Positions 31,451 through 39,618 of a stretch of DNA of 47,819 nt are shown here, in pieces (position 1 is the stretch's first letter; each line of letters starts with the position of its first letter). Source of the stretch: an uncultured Oscillospiraceae bacterium. GTDB taxonomy: Bacteria; Bacillota; Clostridia; Oscillospirales; Oscillospiraceae. The notes beneath the pieces are model-generated. The model searched no databases, was not told the DNA's origin, and saw only the letters and a program-made list of their open reading frames with translations. Both the position numbers and the translations under genes were made by a program. The stretch is taken from assembly GCA_910585265.1 (NCBI GenBank), contig CAJUCA010000006.1:1-47819 (forward strand), read 5' to 3'.

Positions 31451-31479
31451 AGTATACTCCCGCCGCCGTCCCCTGTCAA
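31451..31479 (-). promoter_or_regulatory. Strong promoter for the 70-residue gene
   Basis: Minus strand TTGACA (31479-31474), 17-base spacer, TATACT (31456-31451). The start site would fall at about 31444. Confidence 0.75.
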
Positions 31480-31501
31480 GCGGCAAAGAAAGTGAGACGT
31501 T

Positions 31502-31729
31502 ATGCCGAACATTCAAGTATTAGACCCCCATGTGGCGGATCTGATCGCCGCCGGGGAGGTGGTGGAGCGTTTCCCCAGCGAACGTGCCGTTCGCCGGGGG
31601 ACCCTTTTGATTTTAATCCTCGGCGGAAGTGAATTCCGCCTACGGAAATTCTCCGCCTGCGGCTGCGAATTTACGCCGGATTCCCGGCGTGGCGGGCCGC
31701 TCCCCCACAAGGAGGAACGATATGCCTGA
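31502..31729 (+). pseudogene. Partial duplicate of the mutL start
   Basis: Reads MPNIQVLDPHVADLIAAGEV then VERF before leaving the family; the true gene at 31722 starts MPDIHVLPSHVADLIAAGEV. About 42 bases ending at GTGGAGCG are identical in both. The rest of the frame, to 31729, has no MutL content and contains AT-rich inserted sequence. The N-terminal fragment would lack the ATPase. Confidence 0.8.
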
Positions 31730-33839
31730 TATTCATGTTTTGCCCTCCCATGTGGCGGATCTGATCGCCGCCGGGGAGGTGGTGGAGCGGCCCGCCAGCG
31801 TGGTGAAGGAGCTGCTGGAAAACGCCATCGACGCGGGGGCGTCCGCCGTGACGGTGGAGATCGCCCACGGGGGGATGTCGCTGATCCGGGTGACGGACGA
31901 CGGCTGCGGCATCCCGGCGGAGCAGGCCCCCACCGCCTTCCTCCGCCACGCCACGTCCAAAATCGCCGCGGAGCGGGACCTGGAGGCCATCGGCACCCTG
32001 GGCTTCCGGGGGGAGGCCCTGGCCGCCATCTGCGCCGTGGCCCGGGTGGAGCTGCTCACCCGGACGGAGGAGGCGGATCTGGGCACCAGGCTGACGGCGG
32101 CGGCGGGGGAGGTAATCTCCCAGGAGGCGGCGGGCTGTCCCCGGGGCACCGTCATGACGGTGCGGGAGCTGTTCTTCAACACCCCCGCCCGGCTGAAGTT
32201 CCTGAAGAAGGACGCGGCGGAGGGGGCGGCGGTGTTCGCCGTGGTCCAGCGGGCCGCCCTGTCCCACCCGGAGCTGTCGGTGAAATTCCTGCGGGACGGG
32301 AAGCAGGAGCTGCTGACGCCGGGGGACGGGCAGCTCAAAAGCGCGATCTACGCCGTCATGGGCCGGGACATCGCCCTGGGCTTCCTGCCCGTGAAGGGGA
32401 GCGGGGACGGCATGAGCGCGGAGGGCTTCGCCTCCCTGCCCTCCTGCTGCCGGGGCACCCGGGGCTATCAGCACTTTTTCGTCAACGGGCGGTATATCAA
32501 AAGCCGGATCATGACGGCGGCGGTGGAGGAGGCCTACAAGAACCAGAAGCTGGTGGGCAGGTTCCCCGGCTGTGTGATCCACCTCACCGTGAAGCCCGGC
32601 GAGGTGGATGTGAACGTCCACCCCACCAAGACCGAGGTGAAGTTCCAGCGGGAGCAGGCGGTGTTTACCGCCGTGTACGGCGCGGTGCTCTCCGCCCTGG
32701 ACCGGGACCACACCCGGCCCCAGGCGTCCCTGCCGGGGGCGCGGCCCGCGGACACCGTCACCCCCAACCAGACCAGCCTGCCCCTCCACGACGGGGCGGG
32801 GCGGCTGAACGGCACCCAGTTTATGCCGTCATCCCGGTTCAGGCCCCTGGGCGGGGCCATGGCCCCGGGGGCGCAGCCGGAGCCTTCCCTCACGCCCGCC
32901 GCCCCAAAGCGGAAGGAGGCCCCGCCCCCCAGGGAGAAGCCGTCCCCCTTCCGCTGGGTGGAGCCTCTGCCGGACAGGGGAGGGGAGCCGGAGGGCCCGC
33001 CGCCCGCCCCCGCCAAGGCGGAGGAACCCGCCCCGGCCCGGACGGAGGGTACGGCCCCGGCGAAAACCGATCAGACGCCCAAGCCCGTCCCGGCAAAGGA
33101 ACAGCACACGCCAACGCCCACCCCGGCGGAACGGGCGGAGCCTGCCCCCACTCGAAAGAAACAGGCGGCGTCCAGCCCCGCCCCGGCAGCGGCCACACCG
33201 GAGCCGCCCGCCCCAAAAACGGAGCCGGAGGCAACGCCCGTCCAGCCCCCCCAGCCGGAACCGGAGCCGCCCCAGGAGCCATGGATGGTCCGGGGGGAGC
33301 TGTTCCACACCTACGTGGTGGTGGAGCAGGGGGACAAGGCCCTGCTCATCGACAAGCACGCCGCCCACGAGCGGGCCAACTTCGACCGGCTGAAGGCGGC
33401 GGACTACCAGCCCATGGTGCAGGAGCTTCTGACACCCGCCGTCCTCTCCCTGCCGCCGGAGGAGCGGCAGCTGCTGCTGGATCAGGCCGGACTGCTGGCC
33501 CGGTTCGGCTTCGAGGTGGAGGAGTTCGGCTCCAACGCCCTGGCGGTGCGGGCCGCGCCGGACTACCTGGAGGCCGGGGACATTGAGGGTGCCCTGTCCC
33601 AGCTGGCCCGCCGCCTGCGGGTGGCGGGGACGGCGGACCCCGCCGCCGCCCGGGACGAGCTGCTCCACACCATGGCCTGCAAGGCGGCCATCAAGGGCGG
33701 CTGGCGCAGCGGCGCGGAGGAGCTGGAGGAGGCCGCCCGGCTGGTGATGAGCGGGCAGGTGAAATACTGCCCCCACGGCCGTCCGGTGGCCATTGAGCTG
33801 ACCAAAAAGCAGCTGGAAAAGCAGTTTAAGCGGGCATAA
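31722..33839 (+). CDS. mutL: DNA mismatch repair protein MutL
   Basis: 705 residues from the ATG at 31722, with AAGGAGG before it. N-terminal GHKL ATPase: ELLENAIDAGASAV, DDGCGIPAEQAP, TLGFRGEALAAI. A Pro/Ala/Glu-rich linker spans about 360-520. The C-terminal domain has IDKHAAHERANFD, a near match to the DQHA(X)2E(X)4E nuclease motif, and a CPHGRP zinc-site motif, so it is probably a nicking MutL. mutS is not in the window. Confidence 0.95.
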   Translation: MPDIHVLPSHVADLIAAGEVVERPASVVKELLENAIDAGASAVTVEIAHGGMSLIRVTDDGCGIPAEQAPTAFLRHATSKIAAERDLEAIGTLGFRGEALAAICAVARVELLTRTEEADLGTRLTAAAGEVISQEAAGCPRGTVMTVRELFFNTPARLKFLKKDAAEGAAVFAVVQRAALSHPELSVKFLRDGKQELLTPGDGQLKSAIYAVMGRDIALGFLPVKGSGDGMSAEGFASLPSCCRGTRGYQHFFVNGRYIKSRIMTAAVEEAYKNQKLVGRFPGCVIHLTVKPGEVDVNVHPTKTEVKFQREQAVFTAVYGAVLSALDRDHTRPQASLPGARPADTVTPNQTSLPLHDGAGRLNGTQFMPSSRFRPLGGAMAPGAQPEPSLTPAAPKRKEAPPPREKPSPFRWVEPLPDRGGEPEGPPPAPAKAEEPAPARTEGTAPAKTDQTPKPVPAKEQHTPTPTPAERAEPAPTRKKQAASSPAPAAATPEPPAPKTEPEATPVQPPQPEPEPPQEPWMVRGELFHTYVVVEQGDKALLIDKHAAHERANFDRLKAADYQPMVQELLTPAVLSLPPEERQLLLDQAGLLARFGFEVEEFGSNALAVRAAPDYLEAGDIEGALSQLARRLRVAGTADPAAARDELLHTMACKAAIKGGWRSGAEELEEAARLVMSGQVKYCPHGRPVAIELTKKQLEKQFKRA

Positions 33840-33885
33840 AGCCTGTTTCAAATCTGGCGGAATGACAGATTTAAAACAGGCTCTT
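33839..33885 (+). terminator. Long hairpin after mutL
   Basis: GCCTGTTTCAAATCTG at 33841-33856 pairs with CAGATTTAAAACAGGC (33866-33881), one mismatch. There is no good T-run, and the next gene's ribosome-binding site follows directly, so it may rather influence translation of the GNAT gene. Confidence 0.5.
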
Positions 33886-33895
33886 AGGAGGAGCC

Positions 33896-34432
33896 ATGGA
33901 CCAATTTACTTACGCCCCCCTCACCGGGGAAAACTTCGGCCCCCGCTCGCTGGACAAATTTACCCGCCGCCAGCACGTAAAGCAGTGCTGGCGGCGGGAG
34001 GGCGGCGCGCTGGTGCTGCGCCCGGTGGAGTATATCGAGACGTGGACGGCGGCGGAACGCCGGGGCGTCGCCGCGGAGGTGCTGGCGGCCATGCGCACCG
34101 GGGGCGCGGGCTTCGGGGCGTTCCGCAGCGGGGAGGTGGCGGGCTTCGCCGCCCTGTCCGGCAAGCGGCTGGGCAGCCGGGGGCAGTACGCGGATCTGAC
34201 CCTGTTCTACGTGTCGGCCCCCTTCCGGGGCCGGGGCGTGGGGGGAACGCTGTTCCGCATGGCCTGCGCCCACGCGAAAAAGACCGGGGCGGAGAAGCTG
34301 TACATTTCCGCCCACTCCGCCGCCGAGGTGATGGCGGCCTATTGGGCCCTGGGCTGCGTGGAGGCGGAGGAGATCGACCCCCGCCACGCGGCGGCGGAGC
34401 CCTGCGACGTGCAGCTGGAGCGTTTGCTGTGA
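33896..34432 (+). CDS. GNAT-family N-acetyltransferase
   Basis: 178 residues. The acetyl-CoA loop is visible in LFYVSAPFRGRGVGGTLFRM (RGxGVG), after a beta strand ADLTLFYVS, and the later YISAHSAAEVMAAYWALGC is typical of the fold. The substrate is unknown. It starts after TAGGAGGAGCC and converges on the XRE gene. Confidence 0.85.
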   Translation: MDQFTYAPLTGENFGPRSLDKFTRRQHVKQCWRREGGALVLRPVEYIETWTAAERRGVAAEVLAAMRTGGAGFGAFRSGEVAGFAALSGKRLGSRGQYADLTLFYVSAPFRGRGVGGTLFRMACAHAKKTGAEKLYISAHSAAEVMAAYWALGCVEAEEIDPRHAAAEPCDVQLERLL

Positions 34433-34441
34433 CGGCGGGGG

Positions 34442-34897
34442 TCAGCCCTTCTTCCGCTCCTGCCACACCCGGGCCAGGATGTCCTTGAGCACCAGCATGG
34501 CGTCCAGCTCGCTGTAGCCCTGCTCCCGTTTGAGCTTGTCCAGCAGCTGGGCAAGCCCCTGGGCGTAGGGGGCGGCGTCCACCTGCTCCCGGCAGGCCAG
34601 GAGGATGGGGTATTTCTTCCCCCAGGCACGGTTCCAGTCCACCTTTTCCGCCGCCGCGTCGGGGGTGCGGTCGATGGCCCACTGAATCTCCTCCATGTCC
34701 AGGTCAAAGTCGATGAGCGCGTCCAGGGACAGGCCGTACAGCAGGGCCAGCCGCTTGGACTGGCGGATGTCGGGCAGGCTCTCGTCCGTCTCCCACTTGG
34801 AGACGGTCTGGCGGCTCACCCCCAGCTTCTCCGCCACCGCCTCCTGGGACAGGCCGGACTTCTTCCGGGCGGCAAACAGGCTGCTTCCCAAATTCAT
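34442..34897 (-). CDS. XRE-family transcriptional regulator
   Basis: 151 residues. N-terminal HTH: FAARKKSGLSQEAVAEKLGV then SRQTVSKWETDESLPD. The remaining ~85 residues are helical (ILLACREQVDAAPYAQGLAQ). AAAGGAGTGG precedes the ATG; the long open frame upstream is non-coding. No obvious target is adjacent. Confidence 0.85.
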   Translation of the reverse strand: MNLGSSLFAARKKSGLSQEAVAEKLGVSRQTVSKWETDESLPDIRQSKRLALLYGLSLDALIDFDLDMEEIQWAIDRTPDAAAEKVDWNRAWGKKYPILLACREQVDAAPYAQGLAQLLDKLKREQGYSELDAMLVLKDILARVWQERKKG

Positions 34898-35099
34898 GAA
34901 AACCACTCCTTTCCTGTGATGGGTCAATGATATCCCAGGCGGGAGAAAAAGTCCAGCGGCGGGCGGCGGCAGTTCCGCCCGTCTTTTTGACATACGGCGT
35001 CTGGTTCCGGCAAACCACCCGCCAGGGATGGCGGGCGGTTTTTTGCACCTGTGTGGAATTTTCACCTGCCCGTTTCCGGCAGGCCGTGAATGCAGGTTC

Positions 35100-35483
35100 T
35101 CATGACTGCGGGAGGTATTTATCGTAAAGCTCACAAAGCCCGCTGTCCGCTTTTTCAAATACAATTTTTCGTGCCGCAGTCCAAAGCGGTATTTCTTCCT
35201 CTTCCCTTTTAAGAACGGGCAAATTCTTTATCCCGCTGAACGTTTTCCACATAAAGCCGCGTTTTTTCAGCCCATTTTTGAGCATAAGCTCTCCCACATA
35301 GGTAGCATAGCAGGCCGAAAAGCTTGACAATTTCCACCTTGCGTCCTTTTGTCCCGAATATTCAGCACGGTATCTTATCAGGATTTTTTCAACGCAAAGA
35401 ACGCTTTCCCTCGTCCAATCCAGCACGATACCATCGCATTTTGCGTATTCTACGGCGTTTTTTGCCATAACCTTAAAATTCAT
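35100..35483 (-). CDS. Lower-GC gene, unknown (immunity/DUF-like pattern)
   Basis: 127 residues: AKNAVEYAKCDGIVLDWTRE, SVLCVEKILIRY, and ACYATYVGELMLKNGLKKRG. The pattern of an LD..x..ES-helix plus a Y.GE motif recalls small DUF/immunity-type proteins, but I cannot name the family. Base composition is clearly more AT-rich than its neighbours and codons are mixed, pointing to recent acquisition. CAAGGAGC precedes the ATG. Confidence 0.65.
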   Translation of the reverse strand: MNFKVMAKNAVEYAKCDGIVLDWTRESVLCVEKILIRYRAEYSGQKDARWKLSSFSACYATYVGELMLKNGLKKRGFMWKTFSGIKNLPVLKREEEEIPLWTAARKIVFEKADSGLCELYDKYLPQS

Positions 35484-35659
35484 GGAAGCTCCTTGTCAAA
35501 AGCATCTGCTTTTACCATATAATGATCATGCGTCAACTGCCGATTTTGTTGAACCAATCATAGCATAGGGTTCCTGCCGTGTCAACGCGCCCTTGTGGAA
35601 ACCGCCGAAGTGATATCCTGCTCACCTATGCATCTGAACAGAGACTTTTCACCTGCCCC

Positions 35660-35688
35660 TTGTGCGGCGGGGGCGTTCATGATATACT
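35660..35688 (+). promoter_or_regulatory. Promoter for the FAD oxidoreductase gene
   Basis: TTGTGC (35660-35665), 17-base spacer, TATACT (35683-35688), 48 bases before the ATG at 35737. The rest of 35484-35736 is AT-rich with no ORF I can support. Confidence 0.55.
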
Positions 35689-35736
35689 GTAGGCTGTATT
35701 GCTGTGCGCCCAACGATTTGGAGAGGAGCCTCCCCC

Positions 35737-37143
35737 ATGAATACCAACTTCGACGTGATGATCTTAGGCACCGGCGAGGCGGGCATCTACGCCGCCTACG
35801 AGCTGGCCCTGAAATGCCCCGCCGCAAAGGTGCTGGTGGTGGACCAGGGGGCGGACATCTACCGCCGCCAGTGCCCCATTGTGGCGGGCAGGACCCGCTC
35901 CTGCGTCCAGTGCAGGGTGTGCGGCACCATGTGCGGCTTCGGGGGCGCGGGGGCCTTCTCCGACGGCAAGTTCAACTTCACCACCGCCTTCGGCGGCTGG
36001 CTCACCGACTTCCTGGACCAGAAGGAGGTCATGGAGCTGATTGACTACGTGGACGCGCTGAACGTACGCCACGGGGCCACCACCCAGGTCTACTCCACCG
36101 CCACCCCGGAGGCCCGCGCCCTGGAGCGGGAGGCGTTGAAGTACGACCTGCACCTGCTCCAGGCCCGGTGCAAGCACCTGGGCACGGAAAACAACCTGAA
36201 GATCCTCACCAGCATCTACGAGGCCATCCGGGACAGGCACACCTTCCGGTTCGACACCGCCGTGACGGAGATCCAGGCCGGGGACGGGGCATACACCCTT
36301 GTCACCGAGGGGGGCGAGCGGTTCACCGCCCCCTGCCTCATCGCGGGGCCGGGCCGCTCCGGGGCGGAGTGGTTCGCCAACCAGTGCAAGGGGCTGGGGC
36401 TGGAGCTGCTGAACAACCAGGTGGACATCGGCGTGCGGGTGGAGCTGCCCGCCACCGTGTTTGAGCACATCACCGACGTGGTGTACGAGTCCAAGCTGGT
36501 GTACCGCACCAAGCAGTACGGCGACCAGGTGCGCACCTTCTGCATGAACCCCTACGGCCACGTGGTGGCGGAAAACGTGGAGGGCATCAACACGGTGAAC
36601 GGCCACTCCTACTCCGACCCCGCCCTGCGCTCGGAGAACACCAACTTCGCCCTGCTGGTGTCCAACCGATTCACCTCCCCCTTCAACGAGCCCTACCGCT
36701 ACGGCAAGCACATCGCGTCCCTGTCCAATATGCTGGCGGGGGGCGTGCTGGTCCAGCGGTTCGGGGATCTGGCGGCGGGCATCCGCACCAACGAGCACCG
36801 GCTGGGCCACTCCTTCGTCCGGCCCACCCTGACGGCGGCGGTGCCGGGGGACCTGTCCCTGGCCCTGCCCAAGCGGCAGCTGGACGATATCATCGAGATG
36901 ATCTACGCCCTGGACAAGCTGGCCCCCGGCGCGGCCAACTACGACACCCTGCTCTACGGCGCGGAGGTGAAGTTCTACTCCGCCCGGATCAAGCTGTCCC
37001 ACGAGCTGGAGACGGCCCTCCCCGGCTTCTTCGCCGTGGGGGACGGGGCGGGGGTCACCCGGGGGCTGGCCCAGGCGGGGGCGTCGGGCGTCAAGGCGGC
37101 AAGGGTTGTGGCGGCGCGGCTCAATGGAGGGACGGCACAATGA
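35737..37143 (+). CDS. FAD-dependent oxidoreductase
   Basis: 468 residues. The dinucleotide-binding motif is VMILGTGEAGIYAAYELAL. A cysteine cluster follows at about residue 45-68 (SCVQCRVCGTMCGFGGAG), then FSDGKFNFTTAFGGW. The C-terminal FAD motif is FFAVGDGAGVTRGLAQAGAS. This matches the NAD(P)/FAD-dependent family common in anaerobes; substrate unknown. Its stop overlaps the ATG of a 25-codon flavoprotein remnant. Confidence 0.88.
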   Translation: MNTNFDVMILGTGEAGIYAAYELALKCPAAKVLVVDQGADIYRRQCPIVAGRTRSCVQCRVCGTMCGFGGAGAFSDGKFNFTTAFGGWLTDFLDQKEVMELIDYVDALNVRHGATTQVYSTATPEARALEREALKYDLHLLQARCKHLGTENNLKILTSIYEAIRDRHTFRFDTAVTEIQAGDGAYTLVTEGGERFTAPCLIAGPGRSGAEWFANQCKGLGLELLNNQVDIGVRVELPATVFEHITDVVYESKLVYRTKQYGDQVRTFCMNPYGHVVAENVEGINTVNGHSYSDPALRSENTNFALLVSNRFTSPFNEPYRYGKHIASLSNMLAGGVLVQRFGDLAAGIRTNEHRLGHSFVRPTLTAAVPGDLSLALPKRQLDDIIEMIYALDKLAPGAANYDTLLYGAEVKFYSARIKLSHELETALPGFFAVGDGAGVTRGLAQAGASGVKAARVVAARLNGGTAQ

Positions 37144-37217
37144 AGGTACTGCTGGTGAATTGCAGCCCTGTGCGGGACGGCGCATCGGCAAAAACCGTAA
37201 GAACGGAGGATATTTGA
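37140..37217 (+). pseudogene. N-terminal remnant of a flavodoxin-like NAD(P)H oxidoreductase
   Basis: A 25-codon frame starting MKVLLVNCSPVRDGASAKT. The first 18 residues follow the MKVLLVNGSPRxxGxT start of NADPH-dependent FMN reductases, including the flavin phosphate loop; the rest of the domain is absent. It starts in an ATGA overlap with the oxidoreductase gene, as a real downstream partner would. GGAGGA inside it serves the next gene. Confidence 0.6.
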
Positions 37218-37219
37218 CC

Positions 37220-37858
37220 ATGGAGATCGAACGCGTCAACGGCTACAGCGACCCCCGCTTCCCCCAGGAGGTGCTCCACCAGCACGGGGCCTTCCTGGCG
37301 GACGGCGTGCCCTGGGCCTTCCGGGTGGTGTCGGACCGGGGAGCGGTGGTGACAACCGCCCAGCCCATCACGCCGGAGGCCCTGGCGGAAGCGGCGGAGG
37401 GCTTCCGCTTCTACGCCGGGCACATCACCGACTTCTATGACGAAGCCGGGACGCTGCTGCTGTCCCTGCCCCCGGTGGAGCGGTGGGAGGTGGACATCGA
37501 CGCCCTCCAGCCCTCCCAGTTCTCGGTGGACGAGGACAAGTGTGCGGCGGTGGACACCTTCCTCCACACCGCCGCCGACCTGGTGATTCCCGTGACGGAG
37601 CTGGCGGACGGGACGCTGTGTACCATGGACGGACACACCCGGCTGTACGCCGCGTGGCGCAAGGGCATCCGGCGGGCCATGGTGTTCCGTGCCTCCGACC
37701 AGGACATGGCGGCGGGGATCGCGGACTTCGCGGCGGAGGCCCGGAAGCGGGGCATCTTCCACATCCGGGACATGGCCCTCCTCTCCCATGAGGAGCAGGA
37801 GGAGCAGTGGGACGGGTGGTGTGACGCCTGGTTTGCCGCCCAGGGAGAGGCAACATAA
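37220..37858 (+). CDS. ParB/sulfiredoxin-fold-like protein
   Basis: 212 residues. The segment DIDALQPSQFSVDEDK followed by IPVTELADGTLCTMDGHTRL has the PSQ...vd and DGHTR pattern of ParB/Srx-like domains. There is no HTH or ParB C-terminal domain. A second copy of the short frame, rich in Glu/Trp, ends the protein. It starts two bases after the flavoprotein remnant. The function is unknown and is probably not chromosome partitioning. Confidence 0.6.
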   Translation: MEIERVNGYSDPRFPQEVLHQHGAFLADGVPWAFRVVSDRGAVVTTAQPITPEALAEAAEGFRFYAGHITDFYDEAGTLLLSLPPVERWEVDIDALQPSQFSVDEDKCAAVDTFLHTAADLVIPVTELADGTLCTMDGHTRLYAAWRKGIRRAMVFRASDQDMAAGIADFAAEARKRGIFHIRDMALLSHEEQEEQWDGWCDAWFAAQGEAT

Positions 37859-37929
37859 TTCATTTGTTCATATTTTCGTGACAGAAAAGTTACAAATTTC
37901 GACCCAACCCCTCATGCCCCGGCGGGCCG

Positions 37930-37990
37930 ATCCCCCGCAGTTCCACAGTTTTCAACAGCTTCCACATAGTTTTCCACAAGTTCAACACAG
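37930..37990 (+). promoter_or_regulatory. Cluster of DnaA-box-like words
   Basis: TTTTCCACA at 37971-37979 matches TTWTNCACA exactly. Nearby CTTCCACAT (37960-37968), GTTCCACAG (37941-37949) and TTTTCAACA (37950-37958) are near matches spaced about 10 bases apart. The stretch is less GC-rich than its surroundings. No other origin feature is seen, so DnaA titration or regulation is as likely as origin function. Confidence 0.4.
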
Positions 37991-38069
37991 CTTGAACAGG
38001 CGGCATCACCCCTGTCAAGCAAAAGTTTTCCGGCTTATCTCACAAACTTTTACCGGGAGGAGCAAACCC

Positions 38070-39482
38070 TTGAACCGAACCACACCCGTCATACCCGCTG
38101 AGGACATTCAGCGGCAAAAAGAATATTGCGCGGAGCTGCGCTCGCTCAACGCCCAGCTTCCCGCGCCCCCCAAGGCCTGGGTGGACACCTACGGCTGCCA
38201 GCAGAACGAGGCCGACTCCGAGCTGCTCCGGGGAATGCTGGCGGACATGGGCTACCAGATCTCCGGCACCGAGGAGGGCGCGGATGTCATCGTCATCAAC
38301 ACCTGCGCCATCCGGGAGCACGCGGAACAGCGGGTATTCGGCAACGTGGGGGCTTTGGTCCACGGCAAACGCCGCAACCCCGGCCAGATCATCGCCCTGT
38401 GCGGCTGCATGGCCCAGGAGCCCCACGTGGCGGAACGCCTGCGGCAGTCCTACCGCCACGTGGATTTGGTGTTCGGCCCCCAGCAGCTCTGGCGGTTCCC
38501 GGAGTTTCTCCGCCGGGTGTGCCTGCGCCGGGGCCGGGTGTTTGAGACCGCCCCGGTTGAGGGGGCCATCGCCGAGGGCCTTCCGGTGTACCGCTCCGGG
38601 AAGCTGAAGGCCTGGGTGTCCATCATGTACGGCTGCAACAACTTCTGCTCCTACTGCATCGTGCCCTACACCCGGGGCCGGGAGCGCAGCCGGGAGCCGG
38701 AGATCATCCTGACCGAGATCCGAGAGCTGGCGGAGCAGGGGTATAAGGAGATCACCCTCCTGGGCCAGAACGTGAACTCCTACGGCAGGGATCTGGAGGG
38801 GGGCTGGGACTTCCCCCGGCTGCTGGAGGCGGCGGCGGGCCTGCCCGGGGACTTCCTCCTGCGGTTCATGACCTCCCACCCCAAGGACGCCACGGACAAG
38901 CTGTTCGACGTGATGGCCCGGTGCGAAAAAGCGGCCCCGGTGATCCACCTGCCCTTCCAGTCGGGGAGCAGCCGGGTGCTGTCCGCCATGAACCGCCGGT
39001 ACACCCGGGAGCAGTACCTGGACAAGGTGTCCGCCCTGCGGGCGCGCATCCCCCATGTGGTGCTCACCTCCGACGTGATCGTGGGCTTCCCCGGGGAGAC
39101 GGCGGAGGAGTTTGAGGAGACGATGTCCCTCATCGAGTCCGTCCGCTTCGACGCGCTGTTCACCTTTATCTACTCCCCCCGGAAGGGTACCCCGGCGGCG
39201 GAGCTGCCCGACCCCACCCCCAAGGAGGAGAAGTCCGCCCGCTTTAACCGCCTGGTGGAGCTTCAAAACCGCATTTCCCTGGAAAAGCACCGGGCCTATA
39301 TCGGCACGGCCCAGCGGTGCCTGATCGACGGGGCGGGGGACGACCCCCGGCACAGCCTCACCGCCCGCACCGCCGGGGGCCGGCTGGTCCACCTGGACGG
39401 CGACGCCGCCCTCATCGGGCAGTATGCCGATATCAAGATCACGGACTGCTCCACCTGGGCCCTGTTCGGGGAGCTGGTTTGA
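38070..39482 (+). CDS. miaB: tRNA-2-methylthio-N6-dimethylallyladenosine synthase
   Basis: 470 residues from a TTG after GGGAGGAG. The N-terminal methylthiotransferase domain keeps three cysteines (DTYGCQQNEADSE, INTCAIREHAE, LCGCMAQEP). The radical-SAM motif CNNFCSYC is in MYGCNNFCSYCIVPYTRGRE. The C-terminal TRAM domain follows from about residue 405. It methylthiolates i6A37 in tRNA using SAM and two iron-sulfur clusters. Confidence 0.95.
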   Translation: MNRTTPVIPAEDIQRQKEYCAELRSLNAQLPAPPKAWVDTYGCQQNEADSELLRGMLADMGYQISGTEEGADVIVINTCAIREHAEQRVFGNVGALVHGKRRNPGQIIALCGCMAQEPHVAERLRQSYRHVDLVFGPQQLWRFPEFLRRVCLRRGRVFETAPVEGAIAEGLPVYRSGKLKAWVSIMYGCNNFCSYCIVPYTRGRERSREPEIILTEIRELAEQGYKEITLLGQNVNSYGRDLEGGWDFPRLLEAAAGLPGDFLLRFMTSHPKDATDKLFDVMARCEKAAPVIHLPFQSGSSRVLSAMNRRYTREQYLDKVSALRARIPHVVLTSDVIVGFPGETAEEFEETMSLIESVRFDALFTFIYSPRKGTPAAELPDPTPKEEKSARFNRLVELQNRISLEKHRAYIGTAQRCLIDGAGDDPRHSLTARTAGGRLVHLDGDAALIGQYADIKITDCSTWALFGELV

Positions 39483-39500
39483 TCTGCTTTTGCAGGCCGT

Positions 39501-39575
39501 TGTAGGGGCGGACATTGTCCGCCCGCGAAAACAGGCCGCGTCAAAGGAAGCGGGCGCACACTGTGCGCCCCTACA
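39501..39575. repeat. GTAGGGGCG inverted repeat
   Basis: TGTAGGGGCGGACATTGTCC at the left and GCACACTGTGCGCCCCTACA at the right; the outer ten bases are inverted repeats and each half contains its own palindrome. A half copy occurs at 42565-42590. Similar interspersed repeats are widespread in bacteria. Confidence 0.75.
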
Positions 39576-39618
39576 GGCATACCCGGTGCCTGATACCGTT
39601 CAAAGGAGAACCCAACCC

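Noticed and set aside
35041..35100. Fifth copy of the 162-bp element
   Set aside because: Only GTGAATGCAGGTTCT at the right end matches; the other end and interior are absent, so at most it is a relic.
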